The notes beneath the pieces were generated by a model. That model searched no databases. It saw only the letters and a list, made by a program, of their open reading frames with translations, and was not told the origin of the DNA. From Sorghum bicolor (Eukaryota; Streptophyta; Magnoliopsida; Poales; Poaceae), in the NCBI RefSeq assembly GCF_000003195.3, contig NC_012878.2:21466771-21530770 (forward strand): a DNA stretch of 64,000 bases. Direction: 5' to 3'. Both the position numbers and the translations under genes were made by a program. This document shows, in pieces, positions 54,115-64,000 of this stretch (the stretch's first letter is position 1; the number at the start of each line of letters is the position of its first letter).

Positions 54115-57100
54115 CACCCTAGGTGTTAAGCATGCATTTAGCCCTATCACAACATGCATAAGCATTTTCATCAAGCATAGCATCATGAGCATGTCATTCA
54201 TCCGAAAACAAGATTTTATGTGCTTTATTTCATGTGTTTTAATTATGCTAAAATATGATGCTTGCTTCCAAAAATGTGAAATATTCAAACTAGGTTGATT
54301 TATGTGTAAGAAGAATTTAGAGTATTTTTGTGTAATTTTTGGAGCTATGGAATTTGAGAAATGGAATTTATACAAGATTTCCAAATTGAATTTATTTAAA
54401 AACCTAGAACTAAGTTTTAATTTGTAATTCAAATTCTATTTGGAATTTGGTATTGTATATTAAAGCAAAGTTGTAGAGTTTTTGTTTTGGAACAACTTTG
54501 GTTTTGGGAGCAAGAGGTGAAAATGATTTTAAATTGGTCCAAATGAATTTAGAAAGAATTTAGAGAAAAGAAATTCAAAAAAAAGGAAAGGGGCAGGCGC
54601 TGCTGGGCCAACCCCGCTTCTCTTTCGGCCCAGCGAGCGGCCCGGCCTGCCTCCCCCTTCCCCTCTCTCCCGCGTGCGCGGCGCCCGCCTCGCTCCACCC
54701 GGCGCCGGCCACGTGGCGGCCGTACGCCGGCGTTGGACGCGCCGCGGCCGGACTCCAACCCCCCCTAGTCGGGACGCCGGCTCGGGCTCCCAGGCCATTT
54801 CCTCCGTTCTGTCCCCCGCGCCCTCCTTCTCCTTCCTCCCTCCGCTCGCACCGCGCAGCAGCAGCAGCTCCTCCGCGCGCCATTGCCGGAGAAAGCCCCG
54901 CCGCTCGCCGCCGACCGCACCAGAGCCTCAAGCTCACCGCCGAGAGCACCAGCGCCTTCGTCATCGTTAGGGTAAGCTTGTGCGCGCGTTCTACCGAGGT
55001 GAGAGTCCGTCGAGTGCCGTGAATAGCTCGCCAGAGTTACCCCGAGCTCGCCGGAGTACTCCGCCGCGACGGATCTTGTGTTGCTCTGTCTCTTTTCGCT
55101 GGTTCTTGGGTGCGCTAGGTTGGTAGGGTGGTGAGGAAGCTCGGAGAGGCGTTTGCGCACGCTCTACCGTGCCGGAGCGGCCTGGCCACGGCGAGCAGCG
55201 CCGCCGTGCCGCCATGCATGCTCGTCGGAGATGTTCCGGACATCCTCCGGCCAATCCAAGGGTACCGTTGGGTGTGCCTCGCTGCGGGGAGCACGTTGGT
55301 GCTTACCCCGTGGCCGGAGACCTCACCGCCGGCGAGATCTGCTCGTCGGAGGTGAGCTCCCTCTCGGTCTCGCTGACCGGTGGGGTCGGGGACCCACTGT
55401 CAGTCGCAGGGGGACCCCGGTGGGTGTAGATCTGGGTGTGCATAGCCTTTTTCGTCGGTTTTCTTGAATAAATGATTTCCAGAAATTGATTCAAAACTTG
55501 TAAAATTAATATCTTGAGTTCTACAGCTCCAAATTGGATGAAATAAATTTTGGTGTGCTCTATATTTCCAGATCTACAGTTTGATGTAATTGCATGTCAT
55601 GTTTGAGTAACTTTTCTGAATGAATATATTTAATCCATGTTTTTGCTAAACTTAGAGAATGCATAGTAAATAAAATATGGTTCAGAAAAATGTGAAACTT
55701 GATTTGTTGGCTCTGCATGTATGTTTACTCACTGGGAAAATATTGCTACATATTATTTGGTGTATAGATGAATTTAAGGTAATTTATATGCTTGCATGGT
55801 AGTGATTTATGATTTTTAATAATTAATTGGATCATGCAATAAATCTGGAAAATTTTGTGGGTGTTTCTTATGATATTAGACAAATTGTAAAAATATGAAA
55901 TCTGTTGTTTGACACTTATATCAGAGTAGAGTGATTATACTTACCCTATGAATTAATCTTGTGATTTTTGTGGCTCAAAATAAGTATCCAAAAATTATGA
56001 AAAATTTACAGTAGACTTTATGCGTAGCTGGTAGTCTCCTGTAATTTTTGTGGAATTTATTGATGAACAGAATTGCATGTGATTTTTAATGGGCCTAGAA
56101 ATGAATAAAGAAAATTTTGAATTGTTGTGTATATAGGTTGAATAGAATAGGTTGGGTTTGGTGTATCTTTGAAGCATCATGTGGGTTGCTGGTTGCATTT
56201 GAAAAATAGTTGTAGAAGAGAATGCAATAGATGTTTGATTCAATTGTTTGTTCTTGGATGATGTTGACTACCTTGTAATGAGCATGACCGAGTACATTAC
56301 ATATGCATCATGTCAAGACTCCTTTGGTACTTTCTCATACAAGCATCCACTCGGGCATCTCGCACTCCACTCATAAGCACCCATGCATCATACAGGCTCG
56401 CAGGAGAACGAAGTGGGACCCGAGGAACCCGAGGAGATTCAGAAGCAGGAACCTCCGGAAGCACAGGAACCCGGAGAGGAGCTGCAGGAGTGTCCGGGTC
56501 ACCGACCCAGCACGTTTGAGAAAGGCAAGCCCCGGAGCATTCTAAGTCTCCCTATTCTCGCTAACTTATATGATGCGCTATAATTGTTCTACTATATTGC
56601 ATCTAAGTGATAGGATTTGATTGATGCCGTTGATGCATATGTACTCCTTGTTATCCCTACTCGTTCACCTACCTTGTCCTATGTAGATAGGCACGAAGTC
56701 TATGCTTAGCTTGCTTAGTCTGGTAGAAGTCGGGTGATTTCCTGTCACCTACGAGAAATAGGTGGATACCTGCTTGATTAAGCATTGGTTGCTTGGGGAA
56801 AAGAATAACCAAGTATGGAATGTAACTGGAGACCGGGCAGGGTCTTATGGTGGGTTGACCATAGTGCCCCTGCCTGCGTCGATTAAGGACCGATCGTTGA
56901 CGGCCCTCTTGTCATGTTGAACGCATGCCCCACACTTAGCTGGAAGGATAAGTCGTTCCGACCGCGAAGCCTGAACACTATCCGGGCCGGGCATCGAGCC
57001 GCCATGCGCTGTATTGGTGATGGTTGAGGAGAACGACGAGGGCGCGGCGCGTAACCTTGGTATACCTTGGATACCTCGGTCGCCGGAATGGTCCTCGGGT

Positions 57101-58028
57101 ACTGGCGGTGCCTGCCGAACCCGCGAATTGGTCCTGGATAGTGTAATACGGTGATCTGTAGCTCACTTGATCAGTGAGTGTGGTTTGTGTGGGGAATACC
57201 TCGCCAGCTGGTTAGAAATCGATTCGAATCACCATCGCTCCTAGATAGTGAGCACTTGACATGAGCTTCGTCCTCGTAGTAAGGACTATGGAACACTTGG
57301 GTTATGTTGATGAATGGTTTTAAGAAATGCTATGATGAGGTACTATGATAGCCTTATACTCGCTTGTAATAGTGCAGGTGCAAACCTAGACGATAGGTAA
57401 TGATACTTTCAACTTGAGCAAATTAAAAGAAGAAAGACTTATGTAGGTTATGATAGTAAAATCCTGCGGTTTTGCAAAATGGTTGTCAGCTACCCCACTA
57501 TATAGCCTTCATGATCCTTGATGAGTCTTTATTTTAAGTTTATGACGGGTAAGTCTAGCTGAGTACCTTCTCGTACTCAGGGTTCTACTCCCATGTTGTT
57601 TTGCAGATGGTCAAATGTACTATGGTTATTGCATCCTCTGTCTGTACCCAGCCATGGGTGATGACTAGACCAAGGGCGATGGTCACTCCGTCTTCTCTTT
57701 TGCTTTTGTGGGAATGACCGAACTATGGCACTGTATCAGACTAAGCGTGTGTGTTGTATTTTCGAACTACGAAGCTTCCGCTACTTGAAGAACTTGGTTT
57801 GTAATAACTTTAAGAACTCCGATGTATTTTATGAATGTTGAAATCTGGATGTATTGTGAATGGCGACCGCTAAACTTATTACGATCTTGGCTGTTGTGCG
57901 ATATGTGGTTTGAAATCCTTCGAGATTTCACGGACTACCGGGATTATATGGGCTTAAGCGTGATGGTTTGACTATGCAAATGGTCACTGTTAGGCTTAAT
58001 CTCTTATAATTTGGTCGGTTCTGTTACA
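54110..58028 (+). repeat. Element K 3' LTR
   Basis: 3919 bp, TGTAACACCC to CTGTTACA, with the same internal layout as the 5' LTR. The GC-rich block lies at about 54590-55440. Confidence 0.92.
56383..56583 (+). other. Acidic exon-like ORF in the 3' LTR of K
   Basis: Copy of 46146-46346 with a few residue changes; frame and final block intact. Confidence 0.5.
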
Positions 58029-60359
58029 GCCCACATCTTCTGATATATTGCTTCGTGTCTTCATACATTGTAGGCCAGTAGAATCCACACTGCCAGATCT
58101 TTGAATGTGTACGGAATGCTCCATAATGACCTCCATATGGTGATGAATGGCATCTATCGATGATCTTCCATCCTTCCTCAGAGATCACACATCTCCTGAG
58201 TAAGCCATCAGAGCATACTCGGAAGAGGTATGGCTCATCCCATATATGTGAACGACTTTCTTGAATAAGCTTCTTCTTGTTTACTCCTGGTGGTACATAC
58301 CCTGAAACCATAAAATTAACAATATCTGCATACCAGGGGTCAGACCTGTTAATCCCGTAGAGCATGTCGTCCCGGAGTGAATCATTGATGGTGGTTTCCT
58401 GTGGACTCTTAAAATACATTCTAGACAAGTGATCAACAACAAAATTTTCTACTCCCTTTTTATCTTTTATTTTTAAGTCAAATTCTTGGAGTAATAAGAT
58501 CCATCTAATTAGGTGAGGTTTAGCATCTTTTTTAGTGAGCAAATATTTTAGTGCAGCATGATCAGTGTAAACAATTATTTTAGCTCCAACTAAATAAGAT
58601 CTAAATTTATCAATGGCAAAGACTACAGCCAGAAGCTCTTTTTCAGTGGTTGCATAATTAAGTTGAGCTCATGTCAAAGTTTTACTGGCATAAGCAATTG
58701 CATGATGTTTCTTATTTTTAGTTTGTCCCAATACTGCCCCCACAGCATAATCACTAGCATCACACATAATTTCCAAAGGCAACGACCAATCAAGGGGTTG
58801 AATGATTGGTGCAGAGATGGCTGCTTTTTTTAATAATTTGAAAGATGTTAGACATGCATCATCAAATTCGAAAGGAGCATCCTTGGCTAGCAAAAGAGTA
58901 AGTGGTCTAGCAATGAATGAAAAATCTTTTATGAATCTACGATAAAACCAGCATGGCCAAGAAAGCTTCGAATTCCTTTTATATTCACAGGTGGAGGTAG
59001 TTGTTCAATTACTTAAATTTTAGCTTTGTCTACCTCAATACCTCTTTCAGACACTAGGTGTCCCAGCACTATTCCTTCCCTAACCATAAAATGATATTTT
59101 TCCCAATTAAGGACTAAGTGCTTTTCTTCACATCTTTGCAAAACCTTGTTTAAGTTTTCAAGACAACTATCAAAAGTTTTTCCATAAACAGAGAAATCAT
59201 CCATGAAAAATTCCATAATCTCTTCAATCATATCAGAAAATATAGACATCATGCATCTTTGAAAAGAAGCTGGTGCATTACATAACCCAAAAGACATTCT
59301 ATGGTAAGCATATGTTCCGTATGGGCATGTAAAAGTGGTTTTTCTTTGATCATCAGGATGGATCGGGATCTGGTGATACCGTGAATATCCATCTAAGAAA
59401 CAAAAGAACGAATGGTTCGCTAATCGCTCTAGCATCTCATCTATGAAAGGTAAAGGAAAATGATCCTTTCTTGTGGCCTTGTTCAGTTTTCTATAGTCTA
59501 TGCACATCCTCCATCCTGTGACGCTGCGTTGCGGAATTAGCTCATTCTTTTCATTCATAATAACAGTCAGGCCTCCCTTTTTAGTCACAACTTGAACTGG
59601 GCTTACCCACTCACTGTGCGGCACATGATATATAATCCCTGCATGCAGCAACTTTATAACTTCCTTTTTAACTACCTCTCTCATCGTGTTGTTAAGTCTA
59701 CGTTGAGGTTCCCGAGAAGGTGAAACAGAAGGATCTGTCGGAACACGATGGGTACAAATCATAGGACTGATTCCTGTAAGATCTTGAAGTGAGTAGCCGA
59801 AAACTGAGTGATGTTTCTCAAGAATGGTCATTAATCGCAGAGTTTGCTCCTGAGTGAGTTTATCACTAATGATTACAGGAAACTCTGGATTATTGTTTAG
59901 GAAAGCATAGATAAGACCAGGTGGTAAAGTTTTAAGCTCTATGGGAGGTCTAGGTGCTTCTGCAAACTCATCTAAGGGTTCAGGTTCAGAAGGTTCAGCT
60001 TCTTCTTCTGTGAAGAAAGGAGTTTCGTCTTCTAAGTCTCGTTCATCTAAAAGCTCTAGAGATGCAGCCTTTACCTCCTCCATAGGATCAGGCAAAAGAT
60101 ATGACTCGGCCTTATTGTTCAAGGAGTGTGAAATTGTTATGGGAAATTTAAAGGTTTTTCCAAAAGAAATGTGTTGCTTTCCAGTATGACCTTCATAAAT
60201 GAGTCTTCTAAAAGGTTGTCCTATCAACAAGTCGAAGTCCCATGTATCAAAGATATAGAAGTTCAAATGAACCATGGAGCCTTCTACCGTAAGAGGTAGG
60301 ACATTAATAATTCCATGACTGGGGACTAATCGTCCCGAAGATTCCTTTATGACTTTCAT
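58029..60359 (-). pseudogene. pol: Protease remnant, RT, RNase H and integrase start of element C
   Basis: The minus-strand frame starts at ATG 60359 in the end of the protease (LLIGQPFRRLIYEG near 60215), so the protease active site and all of gag are absent. RT follows with WRMCIDYRKLNKATRKDHFP near 59490 and the FMDD catalytic box at about 59193-59207, the form usual in Athila-like RT. Damage: TAA at 59013-59015, a one-base deletion near 58940-58948, and TGA at 58669-58671. RNase H ([23 protein letters not shown] near 58570) and the HHCC region of integrase ([20 protein letters not shown] near 58100) follow. K interrupts at 58028, and the integrase continues at 43878. Confidence 0.88.
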
Positions 60360-60418
60360 TGTGGGGGTTGTTGGGTATTCTTAACATCATTACCAAAAGT
60401 AGACTAAGTTCTCTAAAT

Positions 60419-60433
60419 CTAGTAACGGTGCCA
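60419..60433 (-). other. Degenerate primer site next to LTR D
   Basis: TGGCACCGTTACTAG on the minus strand; the first ten bases equal the primer site of A, the rest is changed. It shows that the LTR on its right acts, or acted, as a 5' LTR for the pol segment. Confidence 0.55.
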
Positions 60434-60546
60434 AAAATGCCAAACCTATCCCTCACACCACTTAAGCCAAGTTGTCATCCCCAGCATGATATGAGAGACG
60501 CGGTATTGAAATATGCAATTGCTCTTCTAAATAAATAATGAATGGG

Positions 60547-60564
60547 ATCTGCAAGCGCACAGAT
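60547..60564 (-). other. Conserved LTR hairpin, copy in D
   Basis: Read on the minus strand: ATCTG, loop TGCGCTTG, CAGAT. Compared with B, a C-G pair is replaced by U-A, a compensatory change that preserves the stem. Confidence 0.6.
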
Positions 60565-60944
60565 TAATACCGATGTAGCATTTTAACCGGGAAGTATTCC
60601 AGGTATCGTTATTTATATTTTTACCACTGGGAAGGGATTAGCAATCATCAATATTGATTACAGAATAGAATATGAGATTGAGTATCTATCATTGCATGTA
60701 TAGTTGAGAACATTTATCTAACTCATTCATACAGAGATAAGTGTCACATAAAAGATATATGAAATAATGAATAGTGACAAAGATAATTGATCTGATCAGC
60801 CACATATAAATATGATAAGCACCTCAATTAGATACTCTAGAAAGTCATTAGCATGGAATTAGAACGAACTACAAGAATATTTCCTAAGTTATTCTCAACT
60901 ATATAGTCTAGCATTATCATAATTAGTGCAAGCAAACTTAGCAA

Positions 60945-61361
60945 TCATTGTGAGACAAGACTACGCCCATGCATAGTGATATTAGCAAGGTAAATGAGAA
61001 ACATAGCAATCACTCCCCTGTAATAATATTGCTCTGCCAGCCCAATACACGAGAGGGGGACTATATAAGAATCAATGAAGCTGTCACTATCACAAACTAC
61101 CCCACGATCTGGCATATTGGGTACAATCGCAGATAAATACGGTATAAGCGCCACGCCTACACAATATCTATCATTTACCCATGGATCCGATGGATAAATG
61201 CTATACGATCCTAAGCATGTATATAGATCCAATCTAACTAAGCCAAGTATATAACTATGATAAACTAAGAACAATATAATCTTGAATATAAGCAAGTAGA
61301 GCAAAGTCATAAGCAATATATTGAAGTAGAACAAAGTCATATTCATAATATTGAAGAACAA
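60945..61361 (-). other. Small ORF in LTR D related to the LTR ORF of A
   Basis: A 138-codon ORF with a hydrophobic start and a DSDSFIDSYIVP stretch that matches DSDSFVDSYIVH of element A at the same place in the LTR. The two LTRs are well diverged here, so the shared frame is notable but not proof of a protein. Confidence 0.35.
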
Positions 61362-62022
61362 AGATAATTAGAAGAACAATTAGAAGCACAATTAGAGAAT
61401 TACCAAGAATCCTCTTGACAGATCCGGAAACCAATTGAAGATTGACTCCTTCTAGTTCTAATCCTATGAAGCTATGCTAATCTAGATGTCTAATTGATGT
61501 GGTGGCTCTAATCTTGATCAGAGGCTTCTTCTCCCTTGAAGAACAATGAATTAGGGTTGAGAGGCTCTCTCCTCCAGGGGCTAGGGGGTCTGGTTTTATA
61601 GTCCCTTCAAGTGAATATGGGCCGTTGGATCAAACCAACTTAGATTGAACAGTTATCCTTGATCCTTTAGGTCGGTGGAGATCTCCCGAGAAACAGAGTC
61701 CTGATTGGACTCCAGAGGTGGGCGGGCGCCGAGGGGAACAGGGCGGGCGCCCTGCCTCTGGCCCCGTTTCGTCTCTGCTTCGGTCTCGTGGCTTCTGGAG
61801 TCTTCTAGATGTAAGATAATTGCGCGGCATGTTAATATCTCTATGTAATCCCGACGTGTGGGCCTTTCTTCCATATTTCCTGATAACCCCCTGCAGAAAT
61901 AGACAAACACCAAAACTCGTGGAATTCTGTCAGATAAAACCCTAAGTCTGGATGTTGATTTCATTTGGATCATTTTCTTTGTTTATTTGATAATTAAATT
62001 TGATACTTAAGGACCGTCAACA

Positions 62023-64000
62023 AACTCCCCCAAGCTTACCTCTTGCTCGTCCCTGAGCAAAGATAGACTCAGCGATGGATTTGCAATATCTTTTTTTAAA
62101 AAAAAAATTGACGGTACACATGCTTTTAAATAAGATCTCATCTCTGAGTTAGAGTAAACTGTCAAGACTTAAAACTTACTTACTTTACCTTCACCATGGG
62201 ACTTGTAACCGTCACTTCTGTCTTGAGTAGTTAAAAGATAGAACAGTCTAGCCAAGTGCCATGTCTCTTATTTTTGATCAGCTATAGCTCTGGAGTTTTT
62301 GCAGATTTTCAAATAAAACTCAGAGATTCCTTGTATGATTCTCTCAGATCTCTCTTTTGTGGTATTTCTGGATCCTTACCAAGGCAGTGATGGTATATGC
62401 CTTCTCTCAATATATATAGTATTTGTGGTATAAAGCATAGTGACATTGCTTTCTCTCTCACCCTACTCTAATAAGGCTTTAATATCTGGAGCTCATAGGT
62501 GGAAGATAAAATATACATACTTACAAGACATTTATTGCATAGTCAAACCATGGATTCAAAGAAACAAATCATAAGTCAAATCAAGATGTGCATGTGTGGC
62601 GAATGAATAGTGTATGGTGATGATGGTGATAACAATGGTGGAAGTCTAATTCTACTTTGCTCTTTTGAGGGGATACATACCTTCCTTGCTTTTTGAAACT
62701 TTGTGAGGAGAATGAGATGCTCTTCTTTTTCTTTCCTCTCAGGTGGGTATCTTGTACCCCTAATTCTACTGTCGGACACTTGTCCATTTTTACCTCTCGT
62801 CTCACTTTTTCTTTCCTTTCGAGGTTCCGAGCACTTGCTCCTTTTTATTTCCTCGTATCTTTTTTCTTTTTTTAGAGCACTCATCTCTTGAGATAATATA
62901 GCAAGTGGTAGTAACAAGATAACTTAAGCATTTATTTCACAAGGAAAAACAGAAATATTTTTGTTATTCTCTCCCGGATTAGGAGTAGAATATTTTTAGG
63001 TGGTTCTGGAGATGGAAATGGGTGAATATATATGGATGGTACTTCCAGAATAGAAGTAGCATATATAAGTGAACGTGCAAGTGAAATCTTGATTTAACCA
63101 CATGACAAGCTCCTAAGGGTCTACACAGCTTGACCACACTCAATGCTCATAAGTAGTAAAAAGTAAATGTGTGGCTCAAAGTCTAGCAAGCATGTATATA
63201 TGGCTGTGGGAGGAATTTAAACTCTCATCATACAGGAACTCATCATATAATATTTTAAAGATTTTCAAAGATAAAATTCTCCAGAATTCTAGCATCTCTA
63301 GGAACAGATAAACAGCAGCTCAACCTTCCCATATCGTATCCGTTAACAACTTAGACTTCAGATCAAGTTTTCATCCCACAAGTTTAGGTCTAGAGCAAGT
63401 TTTAAATTATAACAGTTATATCTAAACTTGAGAGAGAACTTAAAATTTGCAAATTAGGAAGAGCAAATATCCATGCTAGAGTTTTATTTAGATACAGATT
63501 AGCATAGCCACTTTATTTATTTATTAAACACGCTAAGCAAAAGACATATATATAAGCATAAAATCTTTATTTGGTTTTTTATAGTTGTGTATATCTATAG
63601 TATAAGTATAAAGATAGATATATAGAAATACTTATCGGGATAAATGGAGGTGCTCTCCCCCAAGCTGAATTTTGACGTAATTTCTCTTGATGTAGCTAGC
63701 AGGTGGCAGAGGTGTATTTGAAACTCAGCAGCATTCTGACAGCGATTAGAAATGTCCTCCGTCTGCTAGTCTTCTTGATTCTTAAATTCTGTGGAGCTCA
63801 AATAGACAACAAAGCTTGTGGAACTGATTAAGTGTTAGCATAAATATCTAGCCTTTATCATGTTGAGACTCCTTAATAATTATTGCTCCCAATTTTTATA
63901 TTTTCATTTTATAAAGTAGAAAAAATATTTATTTTATTTTTATACCACCACAGTGAATGTACTTATGGGTTTTATGCCACTCGTATACTCACATGGGGCT
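62023..64000 (-). mobile_element. 3' end of a further Athila-like element (D), body beyond the window
   Basis: The purine tract (minus strand AGCTTGGGGGAGTT) abuts LTR D, followed by noncoding sequence very similar to that of B (28126-30100). It contains GGACAAGTGTCC (62774-62785) and the 36-bp cassette (62820-62855), and a second tract-like motif near 63655. No coding sequence is reached before the window ends. Confidence 0.75.

Larger units (their letters stand above)
43879..58028 (+). mobile_element. Element K: Tekay/Del-type gypsy element with an extra ORF1
   Basis: LTRs of 3913 bp (43879-47791) and 3919 bp (54110-58028) begin TGTAACACCC and end TTACA. Flanks GTCCA and GCCCA form a target duplication with one mismatch. 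The primer site resembles tRNA-iMet. Between the LTRs lie ORF1 (48612-49655) and a single gag-pol frame with four stops. LTR copies agree at nearly all positions compared. The gag-pol motif style and long LTRs suggest the Tekay (Del) branch of chromoviruses, but the chromodomain at the integrase end is missing. It is inserted in the integrase of element C. Confidence 0.88.
23667..60437 (-). mobile_element. Element C: Athila-like element with pol but no gag, split by B and K
   Basis: In minus-strand order: LTR (60438-62022), primer-site-like sequence, protease remnant-RT-RNase H (60359-58029), insertion K, integrase (43878-42894), internal promoter (42893-42564), insertion B, accessory ORF (26836-26207), 3' untranslated region and LTR (24876-23667). 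Removal of K with one copy of its 5-bp duplication keeps the integrase frame in register, and B has exact GGGTG duplications, so the parts belong together. The two flanking LTRs differ in their R/U5 halves, so the element may be a recombinant. Gag is absent. Confidence 0.7.
60438..62022 (-). repeat. LTR D, with element-internal sequence on both sides
   Basis: About 1585 bp on the minus strand from TGTTGACGGTCC (62022) to near 60438. On its upstream side lies a purine tract and 3' untranslated region, as for a 3' LTR; on its downstream side a primer-like site and pol, as for a 5' LTR. The outer U3 part (about 61845-62022) is almost identical to LTR B, while the R/U5 part is closer to LTR A. 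A TATA-like ACTATAAAAC lies at about 61592-61601 and GC boxes at about 61720-61752. Confidence 0.75.

Overview
This window is plant nuclear DNA, almost certainly from a grass (Poaceae; a panicoid is plausible but not shown). It contains no convincing host gene, rRNA, tRNA or CRISPR array. Essentially all of it is nested LTR retrotransposons of the Ty3/gypsy type, identified by paired LTRs, 5-bp target duplications, tRNA primer sites, polypurine tracts and gag/protease/RT/integrase motifs. A 100-base N run inside a TA microsatellite (14443-14542) marks an assembly gap.

Layout. Element A (239-16832, +, Athila-like) carries gag, a protease remnant and an env-position ORF but no polymerase. Element F (669-7864, +, Tat lineage, apparently identical 459-bp LTRs) is inserted exactly at the TATA box of A's 5' LTR; it keeps gag-protease and an antisense, intron-containing gene but has lost RT/RNase H/integrase. 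A sits in older LTR-like sequence (1-238 and 16833 onward). Element E (to 19555, -) is a decayed Athila-like gag element without pol. G (19556-23666, -) is a truncated long LTR of the Tekay/Del type containing solo LTR H (22174-22887, exact ACCAG duplication). Element C (minus strand, 23667 to about 60437) is an Athila-like element with pol but no gag, plus a coiled-coil accessory ORF. It is split by B (26893-42563, -, GGGTG duplication) and K (43879-58028, +). B is split by I (32263-39903, -, GATGG duplication), which has 2861-bp LTRs and no coding capacity. K is a Tekay-type element with 3.9-kb LTRs and an extra ORF before gag. From 60438 to the right edge an LTR (D) and the 3' untranslated region of a further minus-strand Athila-like element follow.

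Interactions. No element here looks autonomous. A, E and F keep capsid genes without polymerase, C keeps polymerase without capsid, I keeps only cis signals, and K has a complete gag-pol frame broken by four stop codons and a mutated protease active site. Several Athila-like elements (A, C, E) share an internal promoter layout: GC-rich boxes, a TATA box, then the downstream accessory ORF.

Most interesting signals. (1) The 347-residue ORF1 of K begins with a near copy of the histone H3 tail (15 of the first 20 residues of mature H3), keeping the ARKS motif around lysine 9, followed by a coiled coil and an acidic tail. (2) A short RNA hairpin with an invariant 8-nt loop and covarying stem pairs lies near the 3' end of the Athila-like LTRs. 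(3) An acidic exon-like ORF inside the Tekay-type LTRs is shared by the diverged K and G. (4) An unrecognised 308-residue ORF occupies the gag position of B.
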